NCBI GenBank assembly: GCA_035772405.1
Contig: JAYKKM010000439.1
Location: 248,001-312,000 of the forward strand
Source of the DNA: Chrysogorgia sp. JL179-B06
Lineage: Eukaryota; Cnidaria; Anthozoa; Scleralcyonacea; Chrysogorgiidae
Reading direction: 5' to 3'
DNA length: 64,000 nt
Shown here: one piece after another, positions 61,561-64,000 of the stretch
How positions within the stretch are numbered: the first letter of the stretch is position 1
How the letters are laid out: each line of letters begins with the position of its first letter
The notes under the pieces: generated by a model
Told to the model about the DNA's origin: nothing
What the model saw: only the letters and a program-made list of their open reading frames with translations
The model's database searches: none
Made by a program: the position numbers and the translations under genes

Positions 61561-62983
61561 TTATTTTGAGATTGAATAAAAAATCATGAAAATCATGAAA
61601 AAATCATGAAAAAATCATGAGATTGCGTGGGAAAATTCCAAAATTGCCACTAATCCGCGGTATCATCCGAGACGCTGTGTGGAGGCTTGCAAAATGCAAT
61701 ATCAATAGCGCCCACGCCCCATTGAATTGCGATGACAGTGGTCTATTATAATTACCAGAAGCTTATTAAAATAGCAAATGTCATGGTAGAATTATTTTTT
61801 TCTCAAAATCTTTTACTGTATTATCTCTTGCTAATCTCTCAATCTTTTGCTTCATTTATAAAGTGTTTTTTTATCGTTCATAAAATAACTTTACTAGATG
61901 GTCCAGATTGTCTTTGTGTCATTATTTTAATGTGCATTTGAAGGTTGGTTCATGTCAAACAATTTGTCAAGAAAATAGACCCCCTGCGTTGCAAAGGAAA
62001 GTAGGGCAAAAAATTCGCTATTCACTTTGAAATATTTAATTCGAACCTTGCCTGTACATGACCTATATTATTACTTGGGCTACCCCCTGTGGGGGGTAGC
62101 ACCAAGTCTTAAAACGGGCTGCACTTCTGTATTTTTTTTTCCTGGTCAACAAAATGCAACTAATTCCCATCTATCAAACTGACGTGTCTTTATTCTCATG
62201 ACGTCGACTGTTTCAGTGTTTATTCTCATGACGTCATGACTGTTTCAGTGATGGAAACGAGCGCTGACCTTATATTCATCCACGCTTCTTTGGTCGCCAT
62301 TGCCATTGATCAACTTCAAGACTCTAGCAAATTTGTGATAAGATTGATAAGGAATGTGGCTGGCAAGTATATTAATAATAAACATGCTCACACTACTTAC
62401 AATCGCAGACACCGATAGCGGTAGACCTACACTAAAAGTAAAAGATGAGCGATTTCGAAACAGGTTGTTCCGCGGTCTCCATTATTATCGTACGCTGATG
62501 TGTACTCGATCAAATCTATGTTTACATGTTTTATTGAATCGATCAAACTGTTTAAATGTGCTACTGAATTGTACTGAAATATGTTGCTCAATTGCTGTAA
62601 ATGGAAGAATGAAGAACATTGATGAAGTGATAAATGAAGTGACAGGCACTCGATTGAAGGTCTTCGTGTGTCAAAATTTATATAAAAAACAACGGCAAGG
62701 TATACGAAACATATCTGTTACGAAATTACATCGGTTTAATGGACATAAAAGCATTAAATCATCGGGTAAACAACGAATAGATCTTGAAGCCATGTCCTTT
62801 GATTTTAGAGACGAGTCTCGCTTTAATCGCTAATACGCATTTTGATCTTCACATTTTAAGTAGACGAAACCTACAGCGTTCGATTCGCCAGATTCAAGTG
62901 ATCATTTCGATATAGAATTGATTTAAATCGGACAAAAACACAATATTTCATGATTAATATTACAGAGTTTCACGGGATAAATG
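61561..62983. other. Gene-free region
   Basis: A short direct repeat of AAAATCATGA (61581-61620) and a duplicated TTTATTCTCATGACGTC segment (62189-62237) were noticed. The 159-aa frame at 62354-62833 has no recognisable domain and no codon support. Confidence 0.45.
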
Positions 62984-63614
62984 TCAACACAGTATAATAT
63001 GTTTGTCCTTGGCTGTTCTTTCCGTCTTCATGATTGATCTCTCATCTGTGTTTCTCTCATCTTGGAGAGAATCTTTGCAATGGTTTGCAGGTTTACAGGT
63101 CTCGGTAAACTTTTCCAACAGCGATTCATTGGCAATAAAACGAAAGTCCGAACTCGCTTCATATTCGCTTGCATGCCTTGTCCCCAAATCAGTAGCCCAA
63201 GTGAACGCCTGAGCAGGCGTCTTGTTATCATTAGAAAGCTTGTTATACCAATGAAGCGTGGTCTCTAGTGCTTGAAGAGACTTGTCCATCAGATGCCTTT
63301 CGTCTTTTCGAAGGGTATTTGTGTCGGCCAGTTGTCAACCTTCTAACTTTGCCTGCACAAACCACTTGTCGATAGCAGCATCTGGATAAAAATCGTCTAT
63401 GGAAGGACCTTCCTCTCCTTCCCTCAGCAAATCGTCCAAGGTGTCTCATTGGAGTCTCGTTTTCCAGTCTGTCTTTACCCAGTTCATGCGTGAAAACATT
63501 CTTTCCACCTTCGCATTTGTAAATGGCATGATGAGTAGGATCTCTATAACATGAAGAACATTGTTGCAAGTAGTATATAAAATAGCGGTGCCAGCGCATT
63601 TTTCCATTTTTCAT
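62984..63614 (-). pseudogene. Second hAT-type C-terminal fragment
   Basis: The minus strand near 63535-63460 reads NAKVERMFSRMNWVKTDWK, the hAT dimerisation signature of another subfamily. It is followed by a stop, an acidic LDDLLREGEEGPSIDDF stretch in frame, and a further ORF (63289-62984) of unknown identity. The gene is not intact. Confidence 0.55.
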
Positions 63615-63740
63615 GTCTCAACTTTTTTCTCTGGTGAACGCAGCACTTTTTTCGTTTTTTGGTTTCACATATAATTTTCGAGCAAATATGTGGAACCAAA
63701 AACGGAAAAAGTGCTGCGTTCTCCAGAGAAGTTGAGACAT
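63613..63740. repeat. Fold-back palindrome
   Basis: GTCTCAACTTTTTTCTCTGG mirrors the right end; GAACGCAGCACTTTTT and its inverse lie inside. The inverted match is about 55 bp per arm with a short centre (~63665-63690). It abuts the hAT fragment. Confidence 0.75.
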
Positions 63741-63848
63741 TCAAATGGAAAAAGTTCGCTGTTACCGCTATTTTCGAGACTACTAACAGGTGACGTGCAG
63801 CACTGTTTGGGGGGTCAGGCAGGTGACGTGCCGCATGGTTTGGAGCCT

Positions 63849-64000
63849 ATGAGACATGTCTCAGCTAGTAGGCTACAGAGTGAGGTGTCTGGACGTGGCG
63901 CTAGACGTGGGGCTGCTGTGGGTGGGGATGTCGCTCGTAACAAGATTATGTCAAGCAATATTGTGTATGATCCTGATATGGGCTTTATTTTAGGTAGTGA
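63849..64000 (+). CDS. Open frame running off the window end
   Basis: The frame from ATG 63849 (MRHVSASRLQSEVSGRGARR and onwards) stays open to the last base, and is also open upstream to about 63771. The sequence is more GC-rich than its surroundings. No domain can be named from 50 residues; it may be the start of a retroelement ORF or a host exon. Two similar CAGGTGACGTGC motifs lie just upstream (63787-63831). Confidence 0.35.
   Translation, partial: MRHVSASRLQSEVSGRGARRGAAVGGDVARNKIMSSNIVYDPDMGFILGS

Noticed and set aside
62354..62833. 159-aa plus-strand frame as a gene
   Set aside because: No domain, no repeat or conservation evidence, and composition matches the surrounding AT-rich noncoding DNA.

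Overview
This window is metazoan nuclear DNA, most likely from a cnidarian. The support is a split calreticulin gene with nine GT-AG introns and a C-terminal KDEL, a HEPN/NB-ARC/TPR gene of the NLR-like kind common in cnidarians, many families of animal transposable elements, large minisatellites, and a Polinton whose proteins resemble those I know from cnidarian genomes. The species cannot be fixed from the sequence alone.

Layout. (1) 1-3620 and 21713-24990 hold degenerate copies of one retroelement (minus-strand gag, zinc knuckle, aspartic protease, integrase), partly in tandem. They are interrupted by a MITE with a 9-bp target duplication (1286-2121) and by the Polinton. (2) 3621-21712 is an 18.1-kb, apparently intact Polinton/Maverick (adintovirus-like) element. 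It has about 0.5-kb near-identical terminal inverted repeats starting 5'-AG and a perfect 6-bp target duplication, ATTCTA. A left block on the minus strand encodes a packaging ATPase, major capsid protein, two paralogous membrane-tailed proteins, integrase and a putative penton. A right block, mostly on the plus strand, encodes a 498-aa protein, a fibre/lectin-like protein, a candidate lipidated microprotein, a basic microprotein, a Bro-N/nuclease fusion, three small membrane proteins, a zinc-ribbon (VLTF3-like) protein and protein-primed DNA polymerase B. Inside the right block, a thymidine kinase and a Cys/His protein lie on the minus strand. Together these cover replication, integration, virion assembly, genome packaging and nucleotide supply. 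I see no adenain-like protease.

(3) 24980-26365 is a broken DDE (ISL2EU/IS4EU-like) transposase gene with a MITE inside it. (4) 26.4-37.9 kb has no gene I can support. It contains three large minisatellites, several fold-back elements and a degenerate telomere-like run. (5) 37945-45467 (minus strand) is calreticulin in ten exons with an expanded acidic tail. Just upstream is a perfect ER-stress element (CCAAT-N9-CCACG) and a near-perfect second one. (6) 47.2-49.9 kb holds a truncated BEL/Pao retrotransposon and a second retroelement fragment. (7) 52.5-56.3 kb is a decayed HEPN-NB-ARC-TPR gene, with a tRNA-like repeat in what is probably an intron. (8) 57.3-64 kb is repeat-rich: a fold-back SINE, two LINE fragments (one split at TTAA by a MITE that also occurs in a calreticulin intron), two hAT-like transposase relics, and an open frame running off the window end.

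The strongest biology is the intact Polinton with its unusual accessory genes, then the calreticulin promoter and tail. All identifications were made by reading motifs; no database search was run.
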